Assembly: GCA_022510615.1 (NCBI GenBank)
Contig: JAFLTC010000020.1
Span: 1 to 34,553, forward strand
DNA from: Lachnospiraceae bacterium
Lineage (GTDB): Bacteria; Bacillota; Clostridia; Lachnospirales; Lachnospiraceae
Reading direction: 5' to 3'
DNA: 34,553 nucleotides
The notes under the pieces were generated by a model. The model ran no database searches, was not told where the DNA came from, and saw nothing but the letters and a program-made list of their open reading frames with translations. The position numbers were made by a program, and so were the translations under genes. Below are positions 6,053 through 14,776 of this stretch, piece by piece. Position 1 is the first letter of the stretch; every line of letters begins with the position of its first letter.

Positions 6053-8230
6053 TTAATTTCCGCCGCCTAAGAGACCGGCAAGGGAACTCTGCTGGGACTG
6101 AAGTTTGGCAAGGGCAGTTTCCATTGCAGTAAACTTCTTATAGTAGGATTCCTCCATGTCTGCCAACTTGGTTTCCCATGCATCAATATCTTTCTCATAA
6201 TTTCTCATATCTGACTTCATCTTAATATCGTTATAGAAAGTCAGAGCACTGCTGTAGTTCGGAACCGCTGACATCTTCTGACTCATGGTCTGACGAAGAT
6301 TACCAAATATTCCGGTCAATGTAGCGATTACAGCATCCGGATCTTCCTCCAGTGCTTTTTTCAGCTTGTCATCCCTGCTGGAATATACAGAATCCTCTGA
6401 ATCACCGAAAATATGAAGCTGACCGCCTTCGGTCCAGTCCGTTCCGGTCATAATACCAAAGGTAGACAGGGAATAATTCTTGCCATTATACTGCACGGTA
6501 CCCTGCATTGCACTTCTCATACTCTGCATAATGCCGCTTAATGTGGAGTCATTACGCAGAAGAGAGCCCTTGATTTTCTCTTCCCAGAGTTTTACTTCCT
6601 CTTCTGACATTGCCTCCTTCTGCTCACTGGTCAGAGGCTCGTAACCCTTTGCGGAATCCGCATTATAAAGATGATACATCTCCTTCATAATGTCGTTGTA
6701 TTCCTTTAAGAAGTTTTTAATGGAATCATATACACCATCAACGTCATTACCTACTGTAAAGGTAATCGGCTCATCTTCCTTTGTCTTACCTGTCAACTCG
6801 ATGTTCAGACCATTTACCGTCACAGTAGAGGTAGAAGAAGTCAGCTTCGCTCCATTCAGTAAAATCTCACTATCTGAAGCAGCAATTAATGCCATTCCGT
6901 CAGGAATCGCTCCATTAGTCTTATCATTGGCACCACCGTTTACGGTCACATTTCCCTCTTCGTCCACGGCGATATCAGCCAGTCCAAGAGATCCTAAAGC
7001 AGAACTTGCCAGTTCATCACTTCGATTATCGATACCGGCATAGGCATTCGCCACTTCACGGAGAGCTTCCTTTTCACTTTCCTCAGAAAGGTTTTCCGTA
7101 CCCTCAAATCCGGTTATGCCATCTTTATAAAATCTCTCCTTTGCCTTATCGCCCAGAGCTTCTATATCCTCTGCAGATACACCGGAAAACGCTGCTGCTT
7201 CTACCTGAAGCTGCACTTCCTCTGTCTTCATCTGCCCGTTGACATAAGCGATGGTATCTTTGTTTGCCTGGGTAGCAACTTCTTTTTCATAGTCTTCTTC
7301 TGTTTTTCCTTCCAGCAGATTACCCTCTTCATCGTAATAGTCCGCCTTCAGTTTTTCTCTTGTTTCTGCCTCGATTTCTGCATACTTTCCATCATACAGC
7401 TGAGCTCCCACATAAACTTTCGCTGCCAAAGCAGCTTCTGACTTTTTGTTATCGTAGGAAGCTTTGGCAAGAGCATCCAATGCCGCATTAAATGCCTTAT
7501 TATCATGTTCCTCCGTATCTACCCCGGAAGCCTTGAGCTTTTCTATCGTCTCATCGACAATCTTTTTGTTCGCACTTGACATCTTATCATAACCAAGTGC
7601 TTCCTTTAATGCCGCACTACCGTTTAATTCTGCGTCGGAAACGCTGGTAGTGGTAATAGAAAAGGCATTGGAAAGGCCACTGTCTTTACTGCTGATGAAG
7701 AAACGCCGCTGGGTCGTGTCATAGCTGGCATTCAGTCCCGCATCCTTCAGTGCCTGAGTAAAGTCAGAAATGGTAGAATCTGCTGTCACAGTAAATTTGG
7801 ACGTTTTTCCACCACTTGTTATGGTAATTTCTTTATTCAATAAAGAAGGATCAATATCTGTGAGTTTGTCATTCACAGATTTCGCACCTATCTTGGCACC
7901 TGTCAGATACTGAGTAGTGGCAACATTATTAACTTCCAACGTATAGTTACCATTTACGGCCTTGGCACCGGCAGTAATCTTCGCCTTTGAGGGGTCAGAC
8001 ACCGTTGCCTTCTTCGTTGTATAAGCAGTACTCAACTGCATTTTGCTAACCTGTTCATTATACAACTTCATTAGCTTCGTATTCAAATCTGCCCAAATCG
8101 TCTGTTTCCACTCCAATTTAGTCTTTGCCTGAACGACCTTCGTCTTTTTCAGGGACTGGGCTGACATAAGCGCTCCTACAATCGCTTCGGTATCCAATCC
8201 GGACATAAGTCCGCTCATACGAATTGCCAT
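6053..8230 (-). CDS. fliD: Flagellar filament cap protein FliD, with large insertion
   Basis: FliD (HAP2) forms the filament cap under which flagellin polymerises. The N-terminal FliD domain is clear (RMSGLMSGLDTEAIV at residues 4-18, then a coiled-coil segment), as is the C-terminal domain ending in a coiled coil (residues about 660-725). It is 725 residues, well over the roughly 450-550 usual for the family. The excess maps to residues about 215-448: after the conserved KEALGYD there are some 230 charged, helix-forming residues (Lys/Glu/Ala-rich) before the expected SEILLNGAKL segment. GGAGG precedes the ATG at a normal distance. The insertion falls in the surface-exposed, variable part of the protein. 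Confidence 0.95.
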   Translation of the reverse strand: MAIRMSGLMSGLDTEAIVGALMSAQSLKKTKVVQAKTKLEWKQTIWADLNTKLMKLYNEQVSKMQLSTAYTTKKATVSDPSKAKITAGAKAVNGNYTLEVNNVATTQYLTGAKIGAKSVNDKLTDIDPSLLNKEITITSGGKTSKFTVTADSTISDFTQALKDAGLNASYDTTQRRFFISSKDSGLSNAFSITTTSVSDAELNGSAALKEALGYDKMSSANKKIVDETIEKLKASGVDTEEHDNKAFNAALDALAKASYDNKKSEAALAAKVYVGAQLYDGKYAEIEAETREKLKADYYDEEGNLLEGKTEEDYEKEVATQANKDTIAYVNGQMKTEEVQLQVEAAAFSGVSAEDIEALGDKAKERFYKDGITGFEGTENLSEESEKEALREVANAYAGIDNRSDELASSALGSLGLADIAVDEEGNVTVNGGANDKTNGAIPDGMALIAASDSEILLNGAKLTSSTSTVTVNGLNIELTGKTKEDEPITFTVGNDVDGVYDSIKNFLKEYNDIMKEMYHLYNADSAKGYEPLTSEQKEAMSEEEVKLWEEKIKGSLLRNDSTLSGIMQSMRSAMQGTVQYNGKNYSLSTFGIMTGTDWTEGGQLHIFGDSEDSVYSSRDDKLKKALEEDPDAVIATLTGIFGNLRQTMSQKMSAVPNYSSALTFYNDIKMKSDMRNYEKDIDAWETKLADMEESYYKKFTAMETALAKLQSQQSSLAGLLGGGN

Positions 8231-8241
8231 ATCCGTACCTC

Positions 8242-8652
8242 CTATCTCTTCTCATCTACTAAAATTCCGGCCATCTCCCACATCTTCTGAAGCATATCCA
8301 GAGATTTTTCAGGTGGGATCTCCCGAATGACTTCATCCGTATCATCGTTGATTACTTTAATCGAAACTCGATTTGTCTCTTTATGATAGGAATACTCACA
8401 ACGGGTATGTTCCATTTTCCGGTTCGCACTTCTTACGGCGTCATTAATCGTCGCCTCGCTCGGTGCATGTTCTCTTTTTCCGGATTCCCTTTCGCCCTTT
8501 TCTCCCGTCGTCCCTGACGGCATAGAAACAGGTGCTGCATGCTCTGCAACGCTAACTGTCTGTGTGGCCTCTGCCACCTCCGGCTTAGCAACGGAAACTT
8601 TCGGTGCTTCTGCCTGACTGTAGCCTGCTTTTGATATCATTTCTACTTCCAT
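8242..8652 (-). CDS. flaG: FlaG family flagellar protein
   Basis: FlaG proteins are small, often encoded just before fliD, and affect filament length. The C-terminal half carries the FlaG signature: SIKVINDDTDEVIREIPPEK followed by a hydrophobic helix. The N-terminal 70 residues are low-complexity and probably disordered. An upstream in-frame ATG exists at 8682, but GGAGG at 8665-8661 lies eight bases before the ATG at 8652, so the 136-residue form is preferred. It heads the flaG-fliD-fliS-fliT operon behind a SigD-like promoter, and fliD starts 11 bp after its stop. Confidence 0.9.
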   Translation of the reverse strand: MEVEMISKAGYSQAEAPKVSVAKPEVAEATQTVSVAEHAAPVSMPSGTTGEKGERESGKREHAPSEATINDAVRSANRKMEHTRCEYSYHKETNRVSIKVINDDTDEVIREIPPEKSLDMLQKMWEMAGILVDEKR

Positions 8653-8703
8653 ATTTAACACCTCCATGTGTATTTTACACAAAAATTTTGCTACTTATAG
8701 TGA

Positions 8704-8730
8704 TTATCGACATTTATATAAATAAAGTTA
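8704..8730 (-). promoter_or_regulatory. SigD (sigma-28) type promoter of flaG operon
   Basis: On the minus strand: -35 TAAC (8730-8727), 15-nt spacer, -10 GTCGATAA (8711-8704). This is close to the TAAA-N15-GCCGATAA consensus and has the same geometry as the flagellin and flgM promoters. It overlaps the distal arm of the hairpin that follows csrA. Confidence 0.7.
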
Positions 8731-8771
8731 ACCCCTATTGCAAAATTTTACGTTTTGCCAAACTAGGGGTT
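8730..8771 (-). terminator. Hairpin after csrA, probable terminator
   Basis: AACCCCTA (8730-8737) pairs with TAGGGGTT (8764-8771), with an inner six-base stem GCAAAA/TTTTGC. It starts eight bases after the csrA stop. On the minus strand the downstream tract is only moderately T-rich (TTAACTTTATTT), so termination may be partial. The outer arm overlaps the flaG -35 box. Confidence 0.55.
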
Positions 8772-8778
8772 GCCTTTT

Positions 8779-8997
8779 TTACTTTATTAACTTTGATAAT
8801 TCTTCCGGACTCGCAGTATTTGCCGACTCCGTATTCGCATCCTGTATCTGTTTGTAAATTTCCTTCCGATATACCGGTACAGATTTAGGAGCATCAATTC
8901 CAATCTTTATCTGGTCTCCCTTAATTTCCAGAACAGTGACCTCGATATTATCGTTGATAATAATGGATTCATTGATTTTTCTTGCTAATGCTAACAT
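8779..8997 (-). CDS. csrA: Carbon storage regulator CsrA (translational repressor)
   Basis: CsrA is a dimeric RNA-binding protein that recognises GGA in hairpin loops and blocks ribosome access, in Firmicutes chiefly at the flagellin mRNA. The product MLALARKINESIIIND... through IKIGIDAPKSVPVYRKEIY shows the whole five-strand core, including the conserved N-terminal LxLxRK and the V-x-R-x-E-I segment. An upstream in-frame ATG at 9033 is a poor choice: the CsrA fold begins at the ATG at 8997, preceded by AAAGGGGG. The 72-residue length is normal. The start lies one base after the fliW stop, implying coupled translation with its antagonist. Confidence 0.97.
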   Translation of the reverse strand: MLALARKINESIIINDNIEVTVLEIKGDQIKIGIDAPKSVPVYRKEIYKQIQDANTESANTASPEELSKLIK

Positions 8998-8998
8998 T

Positions 8999-9454
8999 TT
9001 ACTCAGCCCCCTTTGCATTGTTGAGGACATCATATACCTTATATTTCACTTCATAATCCTGATTTTCCACGATAATCTGTGCGCCCTTTCTTGTGTCCGC
9101 ATTAATAATAATCGGGGCCTTCAAATTCACTGACATCTCCTTAATATCGCTCGGAACTGTCATAGTCAGAAGAATTACCAGATTCTCTTCCGTCAGCTCA
9201 CCGATATGCCTCAAAAGTTCATCTTCTACCACCGGATTATAATCCTCTTTTACTAACCATGGCTTGATAACCGGAAGTGCCAACGTCGGCTCATCCACAC
9301 TCTGCAGCCATGAAATGTTAGAATTTTCCTTTTCACAGTCATATAAAATGGTAAACTGCTTATAATCTGTCAGTCCAATCAGACCGCGGTCAAATGTCAA
9401 TATCTTCTCTTCCGGAAGATCCACTTCCCCAAAAAATTTCGTTTTTACTAACAT
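8999..9454 (-). CDS. fliW: Flagellar assembly factor FliW (CsrA antagonist)
   Basis: FliW binds either flagellin or CsrA; when flagellin is exported FliW sequesters CsrA and relieves translational repression. The 151-residue product has the family hallmarks: TKFFGEVDLPEEKILTF, the GLIGL motif, a central segment with LALPVIKPW, and the C-terminal LKAPIIIN with following NADTRKGAQII. Length is typical. It is placed between flgL (34 bp upstream) and csrA (1 bp downstream), the standard arrangement in Clostridia and Bacilli. Confidence 0.97.
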   Translation of the reverse strand: MLVKTKFFGEVDLPEEKILTFDRGLIGLTDYKQFTILYDCEKENSNISWLQSVDEPTLALPVIKPWLVKEDYNPVVEDELLRHIGELTEENLVILLTMTVPSDIKEMSVNLKAPIIINADTRKGAQIIVENQDYEVKYKVYDVLNNAKGAE

Positions 9455-9487
9455 CCTGATTCTCCTTTTCTTTATCTTACCATATTA

Positions 9488-10978
9488 TCAGATGAAATCC
9501 AACAACGATTGTCCTAATATCTGGGAAGTCGCATGCAGTGTTGCCATATACAGAAGATCCGCCTCGGTAAAATGAACCATTGCCTCTTCTATATCTGCCC
9601 CTTCATTCTCAATCTTGGCATCCTCAGTATCTAACTTCATCTCCTCCAGTTTCGTCTCTGTCATTGTCATTCTGGCATAACGGGAACCGTGATCGGATAT
9701 GGCAATGTTTAAGTCATCCTGTGTATCCTGGCAAACGGTAATAGCTCCGGCAAGAGCATTTGTCAAAACCGTTTTCTGCAATGCCAACTCAGTTTCTATC
9801 TGGCCCTGCAGCTCTTTTAAGTTTGTTAACGTTTCCGTGTCAGTCTCATCACAGTCGGCAATACGTTTTTTTACGGAAGTCAGATTTGTCTCTATCACAT
9901 CAATATCATTACAGATGTTCTCAATATCTTCAATCGTACGTTTTATCGCAAGGCTGATTGCATTGCAGGCCTCTGTGTTAACGGTCAGCAACTGACCAAA
10001 ATTAATCTGATAATTGATGGTCTGGGTTCCGGCATTTTTATATAATGCCTCTACTCCGGTCACATTATTCACTGCGGTACAACTAAAGTAGTGCTCCGGT
10101 CTTACATCGTTTTTCTCAAAGTTCGTTTTCTGGTACGTAACACTCAAATCTTTTCCGGCACGGATATCATCATATACATTATCGCCAAACACGAGTTCCC
10201 CGGTTTCCGGCACATAGTAGACCTCATCCTCGCCCGGATGCAGATGCTCATTGTAAGTCGTATCATCCCCGATACTCTTTGTCACAGCCGTTATGGTTTG
10301 GGTATTGCCATACTTGTCTGTGTAGGTCAGGGTTACATCATTGCCATCCTTATCACAATCATCGTACGAGAGCAGAATACGGTGGGTGGCTTCAAACTGG
10401 GACGCCTCAGCAGCATAATCGCTATCCGATTTCGCATCGTCATATTCCGCCTGACCATATACGTAATTATATTTTTTAATCTTATTAATATCCAGATTCT
10501 CAGTAATGGTATAGGTTGTGTCGCTCTGGTCAGCCGTAAACAATAACGGTACATCCGTGCGGTATCCGGTAAACAAATACCGTCCGGCATAATCCTGATT
10601 GGCATTCTGCTCATAAATATAGCTGGCATATTGCTTTAACTGGGTAACAATATCCGCTCTGTCTTCCGCATTATAGGTGCCGTTAGCCGCCTGAGTACAG
10701 TATGTTACCATCTCTTCTATGCGTCCGTTCATATTTCTCAGAGCATTTTCTGTCTCATTCATAAAGCCGGTAGCATCTTTGATATTGGACAAATACTGCT
10801 TAACATCCACCAGAGTAGTACGGTACTGCAATGCCCGCACAGCAATGGTCGGATTATCCGATGGCCGCTGAATTTTCTTTCCGGTACTATACTGCTCCAT
10901 ATACTTGTTTTCAAGGATTTTGTTTTTCTGAATATTCAACAATGAATTGTTTCGCATCATTCCGTTTGTTACTCTCAT
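9488..10978 (-). CDS. flgL: Hook-filament junction protein FlgL (HAP3)
   Basis: FlgL joins the FlgK layer to the filament. The 496-residue product starts MRVTNGMMRNNSLLNIQKN and continues with the flagellin-like segment STGKKIQRPSDNP, as expected for the FlgL D0/D1 domains; the C-terminal helix (ADLLYMATLHATSQILGQSLLDFI) matches the flagellin-type C-terminus. It is longer than the roughly 300-residue enterobacterial protein because of an enlarged, acidic middle domain of about residues 135-300. GGAGG precedes the ATG. It follows the second flgK by 33 bp. Confidence 0.95.
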   Translation of the reverse strand: MRVTNGMMRNNSLLNIQKNKILENKYMEQYSTGKKIQRPSDNPTIAVRALQYRTTLVDVKQYLSNIKDATGFMNETENALRNMNGRIEEMVTYCTQAANGTYNAEDRADIVTQLKQYASYIYEQNANQDYAGRYLFTGYRTDVPLLFTADQSDTTYTITENLDINKIKKYNYVYGQAEYDDAKSDSDYAAEASQFEATHRILLSYDDCDKDGNDVTLTYTDKYGNTQTITAVTKSIGDDTTYNEHLHPGEDEVYYVPETGELVFGDNVYDDIRAGKDLSVTYQKTNFEKNDVRPEHYFSCTAVNNVTGVEALYKNAGTQTINYQINFGQLLTVNTEACNAISLAIKRTIEDIENICNDIDVIETNLTSVKKRIADCDETDTETLTNLKELQGQIETELALQKTVLTNALAGAITVCQDTQDDLNIAISDHGSRYARMTMTETKLEEMKLDTEDAKIENEGADIEEAMVHFTEADLLYMATLHATSQILGQSLLDFI

Positions 10979-11011
10979 GGCACATCCTCCATTCCAATCT
11001 GACTAATTCAT

Positions 11012-12892
11012 TTATACAGCTGTCCCGTTAATTAATTTATCTAATACCTCATTCATAACCGAAAGTACTTTGTACTGGTTTACTAACATCTGATTGAACA
11101 CAATCATGTCCGCTCCCTCTTCGTCTTCATCCACACCGGATACAGACTTCCGATTCGTGTCCACCGCATATAAAAGATTGTTCTGGCTCTCGGCAAGATT
11201 TGATGCCCTGCTGGCGTTGACACCCAGTGTTGCGGTGAGAGACATAATAAAGTCGCCCGGCTTACCGTGTACGAACATATTCGCATCATCCCATAATTCT
11301 GTCAACCTCTGGAGATTTTCTCCTGCGTCCGATCCAATTTCCTGTCCGTCTTCCATAACCTGTTTGCAGGCAATCAGGCTCGGGTCATCCATCACTTCCT
11401 TTGTGATGCAGAAATTCAGCACCGTCATGTAATAGTAAGAGCCGGTATAAGTGCCATCGTCATTCTGTTTTGCCACAGAATCGAAAGAAGCATAGTTTCC
11501 GTCTCCTTTCTCAGTGAAAACGTAGTTATCCCCTGTCGTCGGCACCTCGGAATTAAAGAAATCAATTCCCATATTGTTATATAAATCATGTCCTCCATTT
11601 TGGATTTCATTAAATTTCTCGGCAAAAGTCCGGATTAGTTCATTTAACTGTGCCATGTAATACGGAATTCCTTTTGCGTTTACCGCTGTTCCCACATTTA
11701 CTGTATACCCTTTCGCTACCGCATTTTGGAGAGCAGTGGCATCCCCTACATCCGACTTACTTCTCAGTACAAATTCATAGGTAAAATTCCCGTCCTCATC
11801 TACCGTAACATTGAATTCCTCATAGGCATAGGTTACGTTGTTAATGGTAAGTTCTCCATCGTGGGCCGGAATATTCAATCTCTCTATCTCATTGATATTG
11901 GCACCCGTCAATGTCAAAACAATATTGCCTGTCTCATTGTTTCTCAATTCGGCAGCGGTTCCCTTTAGTATCGTGTCATTATTTCCGTCCCTCATTTCAA
12001 ACAACGCCTGTAAGGTGCCTCCTATAGCTCTGCTGTGCTCATTGAAAGCATTTCCATTTGCCCATTTTACTTCAAAGCATCCCGGAATATCATTAATATT
12101 GCTATAGGTATCCTTCTGCTCTGCCACCAGTTTATTTACATTGTAGGTATCTACCAGAGCACCGCCATTCACATATACATAAAACTGCGGAACTCCGATA
12201 CCATCAGAAGGTGGTATTTCCTTTACATCTATACTGCAAAGCTGGGACAGTTTATCCAATAACAGACTCCTCTGGTCTCTTAAATCATTTGCCACAGAAC
12301 CATAGGCTTCCACCGTGTTAATCTGCCTTGTTACATCGGCAATTTGCTCCGCATAGGCATTAATCTGTTCTATTGTAGTTTTGATTTCATTGTTTACTTC
12401 CTGCTGAAGATTCTGAAGGTCTGTTCCCATCTGGGTCACAAAAGAAGTAAAGGTCTGAGCCTCTGTCACAACTTTTGTACGGACCGTGCTGTTATTTTCA
12501 TTTCCCTTCAACTCGCTGAGGGAGGCAAAGAAACGATTAAAGGCATCTAACATCAGCGATTCATCCTCGCCTACCACATTGCCACACACTACATCCTGCA
12601 TACGATTTAGATAGAAGGATTCTGTATTATACTTACTGTATGTAGACATAGTTTTCTGATACTTCGTATCAAAATATTCATTTCTGTCTCTGACAATAGT
12701 GCTTACATCCACGCCAAATCCCTGTACAAGAAGCGAAGTTCTGTTTGCCACCATGGAAGAACGGACGGTTCTCTGTCTGGAATATCCCTCTGTTGCAATA
12801 TTGGCAATATTGTGCGCCGTCGTCTGGAGTGCGGCATTATACGTTCTCATGCCGGACTTCGCAATCTCAAAGCTTCCAAATGTAGATGCCAT
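11012..12892 (-). CDS. flgK: Hook-associated protein FlgK-like, second copy
   Basis: This 626-residue protein has the FlgK N-terminus (FEIAKSGMRTYNAALQTTAHNIANIATEGYSRQ, quoted in part: TTAHNIANIATEGYSRQ), which is the rod/hook D0 motif, and a helical C-terminus ending MNEVLDKLINGTAV. It starts only four bases after the stop of another FlgK-type gene, with its GGAGG encoded by the last codons of that gene. The two are about equal in length but clearly diverged; this copy has the more divergent C-terminus (FNQMLVNQYKVLSVMNEV in place of the usual Y-x-A-A-x-R pattern). They could form a mixed junction or act sequentially; that is inference. Export probably uses FlgN from the same operon. Confidence 0.9.
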   Translation of the reverse strand: MASTFGSFEIAKSGMRTYNAALQTTAHNIANIATEGYSRQRTVRSSMVANRTSLLVQGFGVDVSTIVRDRNEYFDTKYQKTMSTYSKYNTESFYLNRMQDVVCGNVVGEDESLMLDAFNRFFASLSELKGNENNSTVRTKVVTEAQTFTSFVTQMGTDLQNLQQEVNNEIKTTIEQINAYAEQIADVTRQINTVEAYGSVANDLRDQRSLLLDKLSQLCSIDVKEIPPSDGIGVPQFYVYVNGGALVDTYNVNKLVAEQKDTYSNINDIPGCFEVKWANGNAFNEHSRAIGGTLQALFEMRDGNNDTILKGTAAELRNNETGNIVLTLTGANINEIERLNIPAHDGELTINNVTYAYEEFNVTVDEDGNFTYEFVLRSKSDVGDATALQNAVAKGYTVNVGTAVNAKGIPYYMAQLNELIRTFAEKFNEIQNGGHDLYNNMGIDFFNSEVPTTGDNYVFTEKGDGNYASFDSVAKQNDDGTYTGSYYYMTVLNFCITKEVMDDPSLIACKQVMEDGQEIGSDAGENLQRLTELWDDANMFVHGKPGDFIMSLTATLGVNASRASNLAESQNNLLYAVDTNRKSVSGVDEDEEGADMIVFNQMLVNQYKVLSVMNEVLDKLINGTAV

Positions 12893-12896
12893 ACTA

Positions 12897-14684
12897 TCAG
12901 CCTCCTAATCTTTCTATAATATACTCTAACATTTCTGCCACCGTCGTGATGTAACGGGAAGATGCATCATAGCACCGCTGGAATTTAATCAAGTCGGATA
13001 ATTCCTCCTCAGAGGATACCCCCATTACATTCTGTCTCTCATTTTCCAGAGTCGTTACCGTATTCTCCTGATTCTCAATAATACCGTTCCATATATTTCC
13101 CTGAGTACTTAGTTCCGTTACCATTGCTCTGTAAAAATCGTTGACATTATAGGTGGTCAGGGAACCCGGTGTCAAAGGACCAATTTTATCATTAAAGGAA
13201 TCCGGCAGACTTTCAAACACATTATACGCATAGCTGTCGTGCTCATCACTGCTATTATTATACTTAGATGGCAGGGTGGAGGCATCTTTTAACACCGTCG
13301 GGTTAATCACAAGCTGACTGATGGTATATAAAGAATAAGGGTCCGATGGGTCTTCCTCATTGTATTTGTAAACGTCTATCTTTTCTACACTGCCATCCTC
13401 ATTCATGATTTCAACACTAGTCTTCGTATAACGTTCACGGCTTCTGCGGGAAAAAAGCTCCGTTCCCATCGTGTTATATTCATCATCTCCGATAAGGGCT
13501 TTTTCCTCATCTAACACCCGTATGGTAGAACCGTCTGCCAGCGTTAATTCCTTTGTTGGCGAGAAAGCATCATTAACTAACGTAACAACGCTGTGTACCA
13601 GCATATCCAACTGTGCCTGAACTCTCATAATCACGGAGGCTCCCACACTGTCATTGTAAATCTCCACCTGTTTCGAATATGCGTTCATAGCTCCAATGTA
13701 GGCTTTGGAATCCAGTATGCCGTCTTCGTTTCTATAGTCATCCTCATTCGGTTTTACCGGCATATCCGAGTAGTTCGTCGCACGATTTCCCCTCGCTACC
13801 AGAATACCTCTCAAAGAACCGATATCGGTTTTCTTCTCGCTGGAGAAAGCAAGGCTGCCACTGCGGAAGAAATCACCACCATTTTGCCACACCGGCTTTA
13901 ACAGCTTAGAAGTGGCACTTTCATATTCCACTCCGAGGAAATATTGATTTGCACTGTCTAAAAGATAATTCCCCTCTGAGAATATCGTAATGGTTCCGTC
14001 AATTTCTTCATTCGTTTCAAAATTGATATAAGTACTCAGCTCATCTAATAACTCGTTTCTTTTGTCCCGGTAATCGTTTGCCGAATCACCGGTAGCTTCA
14101 TACTTCCGAATCAATTTATTCAAATCCTTGATTTCTGACACAATACTATTAATGTTATCAACCTGTTCCTTTATTTCCTGATTCAGACTGGTCTGATACG
14201 TCGTCAGCTGGGTCTGAACAGTCTGGGCAAACTCCATAAACTGAGCCGCCATAGAAACCAGTTGCTCTTTGTACACAAGATTTTCCGGATTCTTTGCATA
14301 ATCGCTAAGCGCAGTTTTTAAATCTCCGATACTGGCAGAAAATTCCGCTCCGCTTATTTCTCCCAGCAAATCCTCTACCTCAAGAGTAGTCTGACGGTTT
14401 ATTTCATAAAAACTCTGCCGTCCTACCTGCAAACGGTACTGAGCATCCAAAAAGGTATTTCGGATCTGTCTGATTTTTATAATATTGGTTCCTGTTCCCA
14501 CCTGAAGAAGATTATCACTTGGACCAAGACTATTACGATAAAAGGAATCCGTTATCACAACCTGCTGTCTTACATACCCTGTAGTCTGGGCATTGGCAAG
14601 ATTATGAGAAGTTGTATTTAAAGCTGCCTGTGCCGAACGCAGTCCGGACACTCCGGCGTTAAAGCTGGTCATCAAATTTGCCAT
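12897..14684 (-). CDS. flgK: Hook-associated protein FlgK (HAP1), first copy
   Basis: FlgK is the first junction protein between hook and filament. The 595-residue product begins with MTSFNAGVSGLRSAQAALN followed by NTTSHNLANAQTTGYVRQ, the canonical D0 segment, then a coiled-coil region (residues about 130-215) with NDYRDKRNELLDELS, a FlgK signature. The C-terminus retains SDLIKFQRCYDASSRYITT and a final MLEYIIERL helix, as in typical FlgK. It is therefore the likelier orthologue of FlgK proper. It follows flgN after a 92-bp gap that holds a terminator-like hairpin. Confidence 0.95.
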   Translation of the reverse strand: MANLMTSFNAGVSGLRSAQAALNTTSHNLANAQTTGYVRQQVVITDSFYRNSLGPSDNLLQVGTGTNIIKIRQIRNTFLDAQYRLQVGRQSFYEINRQTTLEVEDLLGEISGAEFSASIGDLKTALSDYAKNPENLVYKEQLVSMAAQFMEFAQTVQTQLTTYQTSLNQEIKEQVDNINSIVSEIKDLNKLIRKYEATGDSANDYRDKRNELLDELSTYINFETNEEIDGTITIFSEGNYLLDSANQYFLGVEYESATSKLLKPVWQNGGDFFRSGSLAFSSEKKTDIGSLRGILVARGNRATNYSDMPVKPNEDDYRNEDGILDSKAYIGAMNAYSKQVEIYNDSVGASVIMRVQAQLDMLVHSVVTLVNDAFSPTKELTLADGSTIRVLDEEKALIGDDEYNTMGTELFSRRSRERYTKTSVEIMNEDGSVEKIDVYKYNEEDPSDPYSLYTISQLVINPTVLKDASTLPSKYNNSSDEHDSYAYNVFESLPDSFNDKIGPLTPGSLTTYNVNDFYRAMVTELSTQGNIWNGIIENQENTVTTLENERQNVMGVSSEEELSDLIKFQRCYDASSRYITTVAEMLEYIIERLGG

Positions 14685-14726
14685 TTTCCTGACTCCCCTC
14701 TCTGTTTTACTCTCTGGGTTTACTTT

Positions 14727-14760
14727 AAAAAACAGAATACACCGATGTCGGGGGTGTATT
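14727..14760 (-). terminator. Terminator-like hairpin between flgN and flgK
   Basis: On the minus strand AATACACC (14760-14753) pairs with GGTGTATT (14743-14736), followed within three bases by TTTTTT (14732-14727). It lies inside the flgM-csrA operon, 16 bp past the flgN stop. It could be a partial terminator that sets flgMN above flgKL expression; no internal promoter of SigD type was seen after it. Confidence 0.55.
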
Positions 14761-14776
14761 GCCGCATTCTGACATG

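Noticed and set aside
8998-9033. Twelve-residue N-terminal extension of CsrA
   Set aside because: The CsrA fold starts with the Met at 8997, which has its own ribosome site directly after the fliW stop.
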